This document shows positions 18,071-26,963 of a stretch of DNA of 64,000 nt, piece after piece; positions within the stretch are counted from its first letter, which is position 1, and each line of letters starts with the position of its first letter. The translations under genes and the position numbers were made by a program. The notes under the pieces were generated by a model. The model did not search any database and was not told the origin of the DNA. It saw only the letters and a program-made list of their open reading frames with translations. The DNA is from Sulfurospirillum sp964466465 (GTDB lineage Bacteria > Campylobacterota > Campylobacteria > Campylobacterales > Sulfurospirillaceae): positions 1 to 64,000 of the forward strand of contig CAYXNJ010000009.1 in the NCBI GenBank assembly GCA_964466465.1, in the 5' to 3' direction.

Positions 18071-19243
18071 ATGACAAAAATCATAACATTATTATTTCTT
18101 TTTTTATCGATTGCATCTGCTTCATATGTGGAAGAGTTAAAATGGCCAAAAGGTGAAACGTTTCTCACATTTTTAGAAAAAAATCATCTTCCATCATCAA
18201 TTTATTATACGTTAGACAAAGAAGAACAAGAGTTAGCCGCAGAGATTGTCGCGGGCGTTAAGTATCAGGTACTCAAAAATGAAGACAATCAACTCGAACA
18301 GGTTTTAATTCCTATTGGTGAAGAGCTTCAAATGCACCTTAAGAAAAAAGATGACAAATTTATTATGGAGATTACTCCGATCATTTTTCAAGAAGAAAAG
18401 CGCTCTTTAGCCATAGAAATTCAAAACTCTCCTTACGTTGATATTTTAAATGCAACAAATAGTTATGGACTTGCCAACGAATTTGCACAGTCTTTTAAAG
18501 GTGAAGTAAATCTCCGTAATCTTCAAAAAGGCGATAAATTGGTACTGCTGTATCAACAAAAACGCCGTCTTGGTAAGCTATTTGGCTCTATTGTTATTAA
18601 TGTTTCTATGATAGAAACAGCAAAAAAGAAAAATTTTATTTATTACTATAAAGAAAACTATTACGATGCAAAAGGACAAGAGCTCACCAGCTTTTTACTT
18701 GCGAATCCTGTGAATTATACACGTGTCTCATCACCATTTACGCAAAACAGGTGGCATCCAATTTTGCATAAATACCGTGCGCACTTGGGCATTGACTATG
18801 CCGCAAGTGTTGGTACACCTGTTAAAGCTGCGGGTAATGGCAAAGTTATGTTTGTGGGTGAAAAAGGTGGATACGGCAATACCATTGAAGTGAGCCATGA
18901 TAGCAGTTATAAAACATTGTATGCGCATCTTAATGGCTTTGCAAGAGGGCTTCGTGGTGGGCAAAGTGTGAAGCAAGGTCAAGTTATTGGCTACGTTGGC
19001 AACACAGGGTTAAGCAGTGGACCGCATTTGCATTTTGGTTTGTACCGTAGCAACGTAGCCATCAATCCTGCCAGTGTTGTGAAAATTGCAAAAAGTGCTT
19101 TAAGTGGTAACGAACTAAGATCTTTTATAAATTATACAAATGAACTCAGACAAAAAATAGAAAATGCACTAGAGAGTGAGACCAAACCGTTTAAAGAAGA
19201 GAATTTTAACTTCTCTTATCCTTTTGAAAAAAAGCAAAGTTAG
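18071..19243 (+). CDS. M23 family peptidoglycan endopeptidase (Csd3-like)
   Basis: A secreted 390-residue LytM-type zinc peptidase that probably trims peptidoglycan crosslinks and helps shape the cell. The signal peptide is MTKIITLLFLFLSIASA. After a long N-terminal domain (about residues 20-230), the catalytic domain reads HLGIDYAASVGTPVKAAGNG (zinc His and Asp), LYAHLNGF, and GLSSGPHLHFGLY with the HxH ligand pair. This layout fits the Csd3/HdpA group of Helicobacter cell-shape enzymes. A GTG lies at 18065, but the ATG at 18071 is preferred because AGGGGG lies five bases before it. Confidence 0.9.
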   Translation: MTKIITLLFLFLSIASASYVEELKWPKGETFLTFLEKNHLPSSIYYTLDKEEQELAAEIVAGVKYQVLKNEDNQLEQVLIPIGEELQMHLKKKDDKFIMEITPIIFQEEKRSLAIEIQNSPYVDILNATNSYGLANEFAQSFKGEVNLRNLQKGDKLVLLYQQKRRLGKLFGSIVINVSMIETAKKKNFIYYYKENYYDAKGQELTSFLLANPVNYTRVSSPFTQNRWHPILHKYRAHLGIDYAASVGTPVKAAGNGKVMFVGEKGGYGNTIEVSHDSSYKTLYAHLNGFARGLRGGQSVKQGQVIGYVGNTGLSSGPHLHFGLYRSNVAINPASVVKIAKSALSGNELRSFINYTNELRQKIENALESETKPFKEENFNFSYPFEKKQS

Positions 19244-19304
19244 TCTTTGTGCGTAAACAAAATGAAACTGTTTTGCGATAGAATTTAAAGAAAAAGAGTT
19301 TGCC

Positions 19305-20267
19305 ATGATACGATGTTTTTTTAGAAATAGTAACAAACTTGAAGTCATCACAGACCTCAGTGAGTTTGAGGACAACGAAGACAAAAAGAGTAAAGTTGTT
19401 TGGCTCGATATGCTCCTTCCTACCAGTGAAGAGATCGTTTTTGTCGAAAAAACATTTGGTATAGATTTCCCAACAAAACAAGAGTCTGAAGAGATTGAGA
19501 TATCTTCACGTTATTGGGAAGAAGATAAAAAGATCGAGATCAACAGTTTCTTCTTGATTACCAATGAAGACAGTGCTCACAACGAAACGGTTTCATTTAT
19601 TCTCCAAGGCAATCTTCTCATCTCCATTCGTTATAAAGAACTCAAAACGTTTGAAGAATTTAGTAAGCGTTTTTACTATGCTCCTCGTGAATTTAAAAAC
19701 GGTTACTACATCTTTTCACAGCTTTTGGACATCAGAATTGACGCGGATGCGGACATCATTGAAAAGCTCTCCAAAGACATTACCCGTTTGCGTAAACACG
19801 TCTTTACAGACTATACCAACGATGATGAAGAGATGTTGGAAAAAATCTCCTCTTTTGAAGATTTGAACATGAATATCCGTGAGAACCTTATGGATAAACA
19901 GCGCATTTTAACCTCGTTTTTAAAATCAAACAAATACGATGACAGCTCGCTTCGTGGTGACATTGTCATCATGCTTAAAGATATTAAGTCCTTGATTGAT
20001 TACACCGAGTTTAACTTTGAAAGGTTAGACTACTTGCAAAACATCTTCGTGGGTGTTTTGAACATTGAGCAAAATAAAGTCATTAAAATCTTTACCATTA
20101 TGAACGTTATTTTTCTTCCTCCAACCCTCATTGCAAGTATTTACGGTATGAACTTTAGGGTTTTACCTGAACTTGACTGGCAGTATGGCTATGCTTTTTC
20201 ACTTTTTTTGATGGCACTTTCTGCGATTACGCCTATTGCGCTTTTCAAGAAAAAAGGCTGGATTTAG
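19305..20267 (+). CDS. corA: CorA family divalent metal transporter
   Basis: A 320-residue magnesium (possibly cobalt/nickel) channel. The large acidic cytoplasmic domain is followed by two C-terminal transmembrane helices with the signature YGMNF between them, and a Lys-rich end (FKKKGWI), all standard for CorA pentamers. The gene starts 61 bases after the M23 gene and is followed three bases later by the Nudix gene, with which it is probably co-transcribed. Confidence 0.94.
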   Translation: MIRCFFRNSNKLEVITDLSEFEDNEDKKSKVVWLDMLLPTSEEIVFVEKTFGIDFPTKQESEEIEISSRYWEEDKKIEINSFFLITNEDSAHNETVSFILQGNLLISIRYKELKTFEEFSKRFYYAPREFKNGYYIFSQLLDIRIDADADIIEKLSKDITRLRKHVFTDYTNDDEEMLEKISSFEDLNMNIRENLMDKQRILTSFLKSNKYDDSSLRGDIVIMLKDIKSLIDYTEFNFERLDYLQNIFVGVLNIEQNKVIKIFTIMNVIFLPPTLIASIYGMNFRVLPELDWQYGYAFSLFLMALSAITPIALFKKKGWI

Positions 20268-20270
20268 CAC

Positions 20271-20837
20271 ATGAAACATACGATAGAAGTGCTTAAAATC
20301 GAAGAGTGCGTTCACTCCGAGTACATCAAGCCTAAAAGTATGTACTACTTGCACAACAGCGTTGAAAAGCGCTGGGACATCGTCGATACGCATAACAGTG
20401 TAGCGATTTTGCTCTACCATAAAGCGTTAGACTCATTTGTCTTTGTCAAACAGTTTCGCCCTTCCATTTACGTCAAAAACGAAGATGGCTTTACGTATGA
20501 GCTCTGTGCTGGCATCGTCGATAAAGACAAAACTCTCATCGAGATCGCTAAAGAAGAGGTCTTAGAAGAGACAGGTTATGATGTACCGCTTGAAAAGTTA
20601 GAAAAAATATCCTCTTTTTACACTGCCGTGGGCTTTGCAGGTGGCAGACAAACCCTTTACTACGCTGTTTTAGATGATAGCATGAAAGTCAATGAGGGTG
20701 GTGGCATCGAAGATGAAAACATCGAAGTGATTTATCTTAAACGTACTGAAACGCTTGAATTTATGTTTGATGAGAGCATTGCTACCACATCAGGCTTGAT
20801 GTTCGCGCTGATGTGGTACTTTAAAACCTACGAATAA
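20271..20837 (+). CDS. Nudix hydrolase (ADP-ribose / UDP-sugar pyrophosphatase-like)
   Basis: A 188-residue Nudix protein likely cleaving a nucleoside diphosphate sugar. The Nudix box is GIVDKDKTLIEIAKEEVLEE followed by TGY. The C-terminal half (EEVLEETGY) matches REUxEExGU well except that the first Arg is replaced by Glu, and the mid-box Glu is a Lys. SFYTAVGFAGGRQTLYYA follows, as in the NUDT14/ADP-ribose pyrophosphatase group. It sits directly behind corA. The substrate is inferred from the overall pattern only. Confidence 0.85.
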   Translation: MKHTIEVLKIEECVHSEYIKPKSMYYLHNSVEKRWDIVDTHNSVAILLYHKALDSFVFVKQFRPSIYVKNEDGFTYELCAGIVDKDKTLIEIAKEEVLEETGYDVPLEKLEKISSFYTAVGFAGGRQTLYYAVLDDSMKVNEGGGIEDENIEVIYLKRTETLEFMFDESIATTSGLMFALMWYFKTYE

Positions 20838-20840
20838 ACG

Positions 20841-21266
20841 CTAGTTTACGCCTACTAAAATACTAGAAGCTTTGATGATGGCATAAATAGTGTCACCTTT
20901 TGAAATAGAAAGCTCTTTTTTTGCATCTTCGGTTACGATAGCTGTAACGGTCAAACCAGCAGGTGTTGTGATGATAACTTCACAATTAACTGCTCCATCT
21001 TTGATTTCAGCAACGGTTCCTTTGATTTTATTGCGAGCGCTGACTGCTAGTGCAATGTCTGCTTTTGCTAAAAGAACACCTTGCGCTTTAAAGATACATA
21101 CAGCCTCTGACCCCACTTTTAAGCCAAGTGTTTGAACGGCATTGTTTGTAATAACAGAAACGATTTTGTCACCACTTGGGGTTGCTACAACAACTTCACT
21201 GTTTACAGGACCATTTTTGATCTCTGCTACTTTACCAACGATTTGATTTCTTGCACTTATTTTCAT
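20841..21266 (-). CDS. Molybdate-binding protein with two Mop (TOBE) domains
   Basis: A 141-residue molbindin-type protein made of two tandem Mop repeats, each opening SARNxIxGxVAEIK (residues about 3-17 and 75-89) and carrying the GDKIVSVIT / GLTVTAIVT strand. Such proteins bind molybdate or tungstate in the cytosol for storage or buffering. It lacks the winged-helix domain of ModE, so it is not a repressor itself. AAGGAAG precedes the ATG. Upstream lies an inverted repeat resembling a ModE site. No modABC genes are in the window. Confidence 0.92.
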   Translation of the reverse strand: MKISARNQIVGKVAEIKNGPVNSEVVVATPSGDKIVSVITNNAVQTLGLKVGSEAVCIFKAQGVLLAKADIALAVSARNKIKGTVAEIKDGAVNCEVIITTPAGLTVTAIVTEDAKKELSISKGDTIYAIIKASSILVGVN

Positions 21267-21358
21267 AATGTACTTCCTTTGGTTTGATGTATCGAGGTAA
21301 ATCCTTGATATTTAATAAAATTATGTCACCTAGTGTTATGTAATGTCAATTACTAACG

Positions 21359-21375
21359 CTATACTTTTTGTATAG
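21359..21375. promoter_or_regulatory. Inverted repeat resembling a ModE box upstream of the Mop gene
   Basis: CTATAC-TTTTT-GTATAG, preceded by AACG, forms a perfect 6 bp inverted repeat with a 5-base spacer. It resembles the CGCTATA half-site of ModE boxes, about 95 bases upstream of the Mop gene start on the minus strand. Identification as a ModE site is inference. Confidence 0.35.
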
Positions 21376-21595
21376 AGGAGTTTTTTTTCTGATTTTGAGC
21401 AATTTTATCAAACGATATATACGAAGAAAAGCATTTGTAAGTAAATGTGTAAAGTAAACTTAGGACGGTAATAATGCCTATGGTAAGAATAAAGCTTGAA
21501 AAAGCAGCTGATAAAACAATCGAATAAACATCGCTTGACACTTGATATTTTTTACTCTTCAACCCACAAATAAACCAGTTCCATGAGCACTCCAA
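21359..21595 (-). CDS. Doubtful small membrane ORF or remnant
   Basis: A 78-codon frame whose first codon is TTG, with an internal GTG as another possible start. The translation has one convincing hydrophobic segment (about residues 26-50) followed by a basic tail. No family was recognised and no good ribosome site was seen for the GTG start. It lies after the hairpin that follows aguB, and its stop codon falls in the ModE-like repeat. It may be the C-terminal remnant of a membrane protein or a chance frame. Apart from this frame and the ModE-like repeat I see nothing in 21267-21600. Confidence 0.25.
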   Translation of the reverse strand: MECSWNWFICGLKSKKYQVSSDVYSIVLSAAFSSFILTIGIITVLSLLYTFTYKCFSSYISFDKIAQNQKKNSSIQKV

Positions 21596-21602
21596 AAGTA
21601 GG

Positions 21603-21625
21603 GTGTAAGGCTTTGAGCCTTACAC
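21603..21625 (-). terminator. Terminator-like stem-loop after aguB
   Basis: A perfect 10 bp stem GTGTAAGGCT/AGCCTTACAC with a 3-base loop lies 11 bases after the aguB stop on the minus strand. A short TTTT follows a few bases later. Confidence 0.55.
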
Positions 21626-21636
21626 ATTAAGAAAGT

Positions 21637-22509
21637 TTAGTCGATAAATCGTTTTGTCAAATCCCCATAAGTCTCGATTCTGCGGTCGCGTAAAAATGGC
21701 CAAATGCGTCTGACGTGTTCGCCTCTTTGTAAGTCCACTTCGACGACTAAAACTTCTTCTTTATCGTGACTAGCTCTAACGATGATCTCACCTTGTGGCC
21801 CTGCTACAAAGGAGTTGCCCCAGAATCGGATGCCGTCCAGTACGCCGTGGTTGTCCGCTTCTTTGCCGATGCGGTTTACGCTAATCACTGGTAGTCCGTT
21901 TGCAATGGCATGACCGCGTTGTACGGTTTCCCATGCGTCGCATTGGCGTTTTTTCTCATCTTCGCTGTCAGCATCAAACCAACCGATAGCGGTTGGGTAG
22001 ATGAGCATTTCAGCTCCTTTAAGAGCCATAAGACGCGCTGCTTCTGGGTACCATTGATCCCAACAGACTAAAAGACCAAGTTTACCGACACTGGTTTGGA
22101 TAGGGTTGTAACCTAGATCGCCTGGGGTAAAGTAGAATTTCTCGTAAAATCCTGGATCATCAGGGATGTGCATTTTGCGGTATTTGCCTGCTACTGTGCC
22201 GTCTTTTTCAAAGACAACGGCGGTGTTGTGGTAGAGTCCTGCGGAGCGTTTTTCAAAGAGTGAGGTAACTAAAACGACGTTGTTCGCTTTGGCGATGCCT
22301 GACCAAAAGTCTATGTCTTTTTCCCAGTTGCTTGCAAGGTCAAAACATTCGACATCTTCGTTGATGCAGAAGTAGCGGTCTTGGTGAAGCTCTTGGAGTA
22401 CAACAAGCTGTGCGCCTTGTTTGGCTGCTTTTTCGACGAGTGAAACAGTTTTGGCTATGGTTTTTTCTGACGTGCTTTCAATGGCGTGTTGGATGAGTCC
22501 GACTTTCAT
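21637..22509 (-). CDS. aguB: N-carbamoylputrescine amidohydrolase
   Basis: Converts N-carbamoylputrescine to putrescine, CO2 and ammonia, the last step from agmatine. A 290-residue nitrilase-superfamily enzyme with the catalytic triad visible as Glu (VVLQELHQ), Lys (YRKMHIPDDPGFYEK) and Cys (GLLVCWDQWYPEAARL). HIPDDPGFYEKFYF and WFDADSEDEKKRQ are typical of plant and bacterial AguB. The frame is open to a GTG at 22518, but ATG 22509 is chosen because AGGTGG lies five bases upstream and overlaps that GTG. The partner aguA lies about 3.3 kb away beyond feoAB and a CDF gene. Confidence 0.93.
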   Translation of the reverse strand: MKVGLIQHAIESTSEKTIAKTVSLVEKAAKQGAQLVVLQELHQDRYFCINEDVECFDLASNWEKDIDFWSGIAKANNVVLVTSLFEKRSAGLYHNTAVVFEKDGTVAGKYRKMHIPDDPGFYEKFYFTPGDLGYNPIQTSVGKLGLLVCWDQWYPEAARLMALKGAEMLIYPTAIGWFDADSEDEKKRQCDAWETVQRGHAIANGLPVISVNRIGKEADNHGVLDGIRFWGNSFVAGPQGEIIVRASHDKEEVLVVEVDLQRGEHVRRIWPFLRDRRIETYGDLTKRFID

Positions 22510-22588
22510 AAAATCCACCTAAATATGATTTATTTTGAATAACTTATTCTACATTAATAAGCTTTTAATCCGTTTTAACTTACAATCT

Positions 22589-22603
22589 TGATGAGTATTA
22601 TCA
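22589..22603. promoter_or_regulatory. Fur-box-like palindrome at the feoAB promoter
   Basis: TGATGAGTATTATCA matches the 7-1-7 consensus TGATAATNATTATCA at 12 of 14 fixed positions. It lies just downstream of a TACAAT -10 box (22581-22586) and covers the expected transcription start, the usual place for Fur repression. Confidence 0.55.
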
Positions 22604-22616
22604 ATTAAGGGAAATT

Positions 22617-22844
22617 ATGATAACACTAGCTGAAATGAATGCTGGAGAAAACGCTGTCGTAACACGTATAGAAGCCGATGGCGAACTCAAACAAAGACTT
22701 TTTTCGTTTGGACTTCGCAAAGGAAGCCATCTTAAAATCAAAGCTATGAGTATCGCTAAAAGTACGATGGAAATCGAAGTGGGAAGTACACTTCTTGCAC
22801 TTCGTTTTGAAGAAGCCAAACGCATTGGAGTGCAACGAGTATGA
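22617..22844 (+). CDS. feoA: Ferrous iron transport protein A
   Basis: A 75-residue SH3-like cytosolic partner of FeoB. It shows the FeoA pattern LKQRLFSFGLRKGSHLKIKA and ends in LRFEEAKRIGVQRV. AAGGGAAA precedes the ATG. Its stop overlaps the feoB start (ATGA), so translation is coupled. A Fur-box-like site lies at its promoter, suggesting induction under iron limitation. Confidence 0.93.
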   Translation: MITLAEMNAGENAVVTRIEADGELKQRLFSFGLRKGSHLKIKAMSIAKSTMEIEVGSTLLALRFEEAKRIGVQRV

Positions 22845-24940
22845 ATGAACTGATTATCGCCCTTGTGGGGCAGCCCAATGTGGGCAAAAGTATGCTCATC
22901 AACTCCATCGCCGATGCACGCCTAAAAGTAGGCAATTTCTCAGGTGTGACAGTTGAAAAAGCGGAAGTGCGTTTTATGGCGCAAGGGCGTTCCATCAAAA
23001 TCGTGGATTTACCAGGAACATACTCACTCAATGACTACACACAAGATGAGCGTGTGACCAAAGAGTTTTTGGAAAATGAGCATTATGACCTCATTATCAA
23101 CGTGGTGGATGCGACCAATTTGGAGCGCAATTTATACCTCACGACGCAGCTTTTAGAGCTAGATAAAAAGATGATAGTTGCTCTTAATATGATGGATGAA
23201 GCCCAAAAAGAGGGCATTTGCATCGACCATGAACTGCTCAGTTCCATTTTAGGAGTTCCCTGTGTTAAGGTGTCGGCTGCTACGAAAAAAGGCATAGGTA
23301 AACTGCTCAATCGCACCATCGACATTTCAAACTTCCCCCATGAAAAATCAAAACTCATTTACAGCGATGTGGTCGAAGAAGAGGTGGAAAAACTCTCTTT
23401 CTTTTTGAAGCAAAAGCGTTATAAAACAGAGCTTGCATACCGTGATTTGGCACTAAAACTCTTACAGGAAAATCCAAAAATATACCACAAAATGCACGAT
23501 GAACCGATGTGGCTTGAGTTCTCACCACTGCTAAAAGAAGCGTTGGAGCATCTTTATCTGCATTATGATACGAAAGATGTAAGTGAAATCTTCGCCGAAG
23601 AGCGTGCTTCGTTTGCTAAAGGTGCGGTAACAGAAGCATGGACGTGCAAAAAAAGTGTCTCGCAAAACATGACTGAAAAAATCGATGCGCTTTTGATTCA
23701 CCAATTTTTCGGCATTCCCATCTTTATCTTTTTGATGTGGGCGTTGTTTCAGCTGACATTTGAGCTTGGCTCCATTCCGATGGACTGGATCGATGCGTTT
23801 TTTGTTGCACTTGGAAATTATGCTAAAACGATTTTTGGAGAGGGTGAGCTTGGCTCGATGATCGCTGATGGCGCTATTTCGGGCGTTGGCGCGGTGGTGA
23901 TGTTTTTACCGAACATTGTCATTCTCTTTTTTGGCATCGCTCTTTTAGAAACAACAGGTTATATGGCGCGCGTTGCGTTTTTGCTTGATGGCTTTTTTCA
24001 CCGCTTTGGTTTGCATGGTAAAAGTTTCATTCCGCTTGTAACGGGTTTTGGGTGTTCGGTACCTGCGTATATGAGTGCGCGAACACTTAAAAACGATAAA
24101 GACAGACTCATCACGCTTTTCATCATCGGGTTTATGAGCTGTGGAGCGAAACTGCCTGTGTATGTGCTGTTTGCGGGAGCATTTTTTGGTCAAGAACACG
24201 CAGGAAATGTTCTGTTTCTCATCTACATTGCAGGGGCTTTTATAGGGCTCATCGCGGCAAAATTTTTGAAAAAGTTTGTTTTTAAAGGGGTGGATGAGCC
24301 GTTTGTTATGGAGATGCCAAAATACCGATTGCCATCAATGAAGCTTATCTGGCATACGGTGGTTACAAAGGCGATTATGTATCTTAAAAAAGCGGGAACG
24401 TTTATTTTAGGCGCTTCTTTGCTGATTTGGTTTGCGAGCAATTACCCAAAATACCCAAGTATTGAAGAGAGTTTTTCCCAAAAAATTGAATTAGCGCAAA
24501 ATGCGGAAGAAAAAGTAACGCTTGAAAATGAAAAAGCGCAACTGTTGTTGGAAAAAAGCTTTTTAGGCATTATCGGTAAGTCAACCGATGCTCTTTTTAC
24601 TCCGATTGGCTTTGACTGGAAAATGACAGTAGCCTTAGAGTCGGGACTTGCCGCAAAAGAAGTGGTTGTCTCAACCCTTGGTGTATTGTATGCACTTGGC
24701 TCAGAAGTCGATGAGGGCAATGAGAGTTTGATAGGTGTACTTAAAGAGCAAATTCCGTTTGCATCTTCAGTTTCGTTTATCATTTTTGTGATGTTTTATC
24801 TGCCGTGTATGGCTGCAAGCATCGTATTTACGAAAGAGACAGGGAGTTATAAGTACCTCTTTTATCTGTTCATTTTTACGACGGTGATTGCGTGGGGATT
24901 GGCATTTATAGGGTATAGAGTAGCGTTACTGTTAGGCTAA
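22841..24940 (+). CDS. feoB: Ferrous iron transport protein B
   Basis: The Fe(II) uptake permease, 699 residues. The N-terminal G domain has G1 GQPNVGKS, G3 DLPGTYSL and G4 NMMD. G1 differs slightly from the usual GNPNCGKT. The membrane part holds the two Gate regions with GFGCSVPAYMSARTLKNDKD and, near the C-terminus, FYLPCMA with a conserved Cys, plus about eight to ten hydrophobic segments. Together with feoA it forms an operon. It ends 12 bases before the convergent CDF gene, with a shared terminator between them. Confidence 0.96.
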   Translation: MNELIIALVGQPNVGKSMLINSIADARLKVGNFSGVTVEKAEVRFMAQGRSIKIVDLPGTYSLNDYTQDERVTKEFLENEHYDLIINVVDATNLERNLYLTTQLLELDKKMIVALNMMDEAQKEGICIDHELLSSILGVPCVKVSAATKKGIGKLLNRTIDISNFPHEKSKLIYSDVVEEEVEKLSFFLKQKRYKTELAYRDLALKLLQENPKIYHKMHDEPMWLEFSPLLKEALEHLYLHYDTKDVSEIFAEERASFAKGAVTEAWTCKKSVSQNMTEKIDALLIHQFFGIPIFIFLMWALFQLTFELGSIPMDWIDAFFVALGNYAKTIFGEGELGSMIADGAISGVGAVVMFLPNIVILFFGIALLETTGYMARVAFLLDGFFHRFGLHGKSFIPLVTGFGCSVPAYMSARTLKNDKDRLITLFIIGFMSCGAKLPVYVLFAGAFFGQEHAGNVLFLIYIAGAFIGLIAAKFLKKFVFKGVDEPFVMEMPKYRLPSMKLIWHTVVTKAIMYLKKAGTFILGASLLIWFASNYPKYPSIEESFSQKIELAQNAEEKVTLENEKAQLLLEKSFLGIIGKSTDALFTPIGFDWKMTVALESGLAAKEVVVSTLGVLYALGSEVDEGNESLIGVLKEQIPFASSVSFIIFVMFYLPCMAASIVFTKETGSYKYLFYLFIFTTVIAWGLAFIGYRVALLLG

Positions 24941-24967
24941 AAGAAGGTGGACTTAGTCCATCTTCTT
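24941..24967. terminator. Bidirectional stem-loop between feoB and the CDF gene
   Basis: A 12 bp stem (AAGAAGGTGGAC with GTCCATCTTCTT, one G-T pair) and a TTA loop lie between the convergent genes and overlap the CDF stop codon. Confidence 0.65.
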
Positions 24968-25852
24968 TGCAGTTTTATCGTTCATCTCAGAATCATCGTA
25001 TGGGTCTAGGTGAGCGTTGATAACCCATTCTCCATCGGGAATTAACTCTTTGATCTTTTCTTCAATACGATCACCCGCATGGTGAGCCCGCATAAGAGAA
25101 ATACCAGGGCTAAAGACCAAGTGAACATCCACAAAGTTGGTGTTAGCAGACTTTCTTGTTTTGAGGTAGTGAAAATCGCTGATCTCTTTTTCTCCAAGAA
25201 TGATATTTTTAATGCTTTCCACAATCTCTTCATCCAATGATGCGTCAAGTAAAATATAAACACCATCTTTGATAATTTCATACGCAGAATGAATGATATA
25301 GATGGAAATTACCACACCCATAATGGAGTCAATTAGTTCAAATCCTGTGACTTGAATGAGTACCAATGAAACCAAGATAGCACCATTGCTTAGGACGTCT
25401 GTTTTATAGTGCAGGGCATCTGATTTGACAACCATGCTACGGGTTTTCTTTGCCACATAATTTAAAAAGATAACAAGAGCGATGGTGAGAACCAATGAAA
25501 TAACCATAACAATGATGGAATTTTCAAGATGTTCTAAAGGCTCGTGGTAAATCGCTTTTTTGATGGCGGTATAAAAAATAAAAAGCCCTGATACGGTAAT
25601 GACGGTACCTTCGATGACGGCGGCCAAGGCTTCGATTTTGCCTTTGCCGTAGTTAAACTTTTTATTGGCAGGTTGTTCGGCTTTGGTGATGGCAAAGTAA
25701 TTAAACGCTGAGACAATTAAGTCTAAAACAGAGTCAATCGCAGAAGCAAGAACAGCGACAGAACCGCTTAAAAGACCAATGAATAACTTGATAACAATGA
25801 GTAACGTAGCAGTACTACTCGATACAATGGTTGCTTTTTTTTGTAAAGTCAT
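24953..25852 (-). CDS. Cation diffusion facilitator, FieF-like
   Basis: A 299-residue inner-membrane antiporter exporting Fe(II), Zn(II) or a similar ion. Motifs: SAIDSVLDLIVSAFNYFAI in TM2 with the two metal-binding Asp, KKFNYGKGKIEALAAV, and DALHYKTDVLSNGAIL in TM5 with the HxxxD site, as in FieF/YiiP; the C-terminal cytoplasmic domain contains VDVHLVFSPG and HAGDRIEEKI. Next to the iron importer feoAB an iron-efflux role is attractive but unproven. Its ATG overlaps the aguA stop by one base, so the two are co-transcribed. Confidence 0.92.
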   Translation of the reverse strand: MTLQKKATIVSSSTATLLIVIKLFIGLLSGSVAVLASAIDSVLDLIVSAFNYFAITKAEQPANKKFNYGKGKIEALAAVIEGTVITVSGLFIFYTAIKKAIYHEPLEHLENSIIVMVISLVLTIALVIFLNYVAKKTRSMVVKSDALHYKTDVLSNGAILVSLVLIQVTGFELIDSIMGVVISIYIIHSAYEIIKDGVYILLDASLDEEIVESIKNIILGEKEISDFHYLKTRKSANTNFVDVHLVFSPGISLMRAHHAGDRIEEKIKELIPDGEWVINAHLDPYDDSEMNDKTAKKMD

Positions 25853-26844
25853 TAGGCGTCATCTCTCTCTTTATAAATATTCATTGAAGCACAGTGAAGG
25901 CTTCCATGTTCACGAATGAGTACAGAAGACTCGATGCCAACCACTTCTCGCTCAGGAAAACAGCGCTCAAAAATCGCTAAAACTTCTTTATCGTACGCGT
26001 CAGAGTAGGTTGGAACCAATACTGCGTTGTTAATGAGGACAAAGTTCATATAGGTGGCAGGAATGCGGTGGTTATTGAAATATTTAGCCGATGGCAATGG
26101 CAATGGCAGCAGATGAAAGTCTGTTTTTTGAAGCTCTTTTTCCATTTTACGAAGCTCTTTGTAATGCTCATCGTTTTTGTCATAACATTTCACATAGGCA
26201 ATGGTGTTTTTGTTGATAAAACGAGCCAGCGTGTCAATGTGTGAATCGGTGTCATCACCCATCAACGCTCCATGTTCAAGCACAATAAGTTCTTTCAGTC
26301 CAAAAAGTTCTATAAGTGTTTGCCTGATTTTCTTTTTGGAAAGGTTTGAATTGCGGTTTTGTTCGTACAAACAATACGCCGTTGAGAGCATAACACCATG
26401 ACCGTTACTATCGATGCTTCCACCTTCTAAGACAAAGTCCAAGCTTTTGAGTTTGCCTTCCAAATAACCCTCTTCAAAAAGCTGTTTGGTGATGCTGTTG
26501 TCTAAACTCGCTTCAAACTTATTGCCCCATGCGTTGAAGATGAAGTCATAGGTACGGCGTTTATGATTTTTATAAACATTGATACCGCCAAAGTCGCGTA
26601 TCCACGTGTCATTCGTTGGCATTTGGATGAGTTCAATGTTTTGCAAGGTTGGCAGTAAATTTGCCAGAGCCTTTTTATCTTCACAAATAACCATACACTT
26701 TTGAAAACGTGCGATGGTAGTGATGAATGTCAGATACGTTTGATGAATCTCTTCAATGGAGTGTGCCCAGTCACTCTGTTTGGGAGGGAAAACGACGATA
26801 AGTGCTTCTTGTTCTTCCCATTCGGCTGGTATTCTGATTTTCAT
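25852..26844 (-). CDS. aguA: Agmatine deiminase
   Basis: Hydrolyses agmatine to N-carbamoylputrescine and ammonia, feeding aguB. The 330-residue protein belongs to the peptidyl-arginine deiminase fold: WIRDFGGI near residue 85, LEGGSIDSNGHG, GDDTDSHIDTLARF with catalytic Asp and His, and REHGSLHCASMN with the nucleophilic Cys at the C-terminus. A TATAAT-like box lies upstream on the minus strand in the region shared with the divergent kinase gene. Co-transcription with the CDF gene is indicated by the 1-base overlap. Confidence 0.93.
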   Translation of the reverse strand: MKIRIPAEWEEQEALIVVFPPKQSDWAHSIEEIHQTYLTFITTIARFQKCMVICEDKKALANLLPTLQNIELIQMPTNDTWIRDFGGINVYKNHKRRTYDFIFNAWGNKFEASLDNSITKQLFEEGYLEGKLKSLDFVLEGGSIDSNGHGVMLSTAYCLYEQNRNSNLSKKKIRQTLIELFGLKELIVLEHGALMGDDTDSHIDTLARFINKNTIAYVKCYDKNDEHYKELRKMEKELQKTDFHLLPLPLPSAKYFNNHRIPATYMNFVLINNAVLVPTYSDAYDKEVLAIFERCFPEREVVGIESSVLIREHGSLHCASMNIYKERDDA

Positions 26845-26963
26845 TGTGTAACTCCATGTAGCGTGTATTGAACGTAAATTATACCAAAAAGGATTTTATA
26901 TCTCCTGTTTTGGGGATAAAATGGGTAAAATAGCCACCAAGAGCTTATTGATAAAGGATTGTT

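Noticed and set aside
20271..20837. Nudix protein as a pseudo-enzyme because of Glu for Arg and Lys for Glu in the box
   Set aside because: The key REUxEExGU Glu residues are kept and family variants of this kind are common; activity cannot be excluded.
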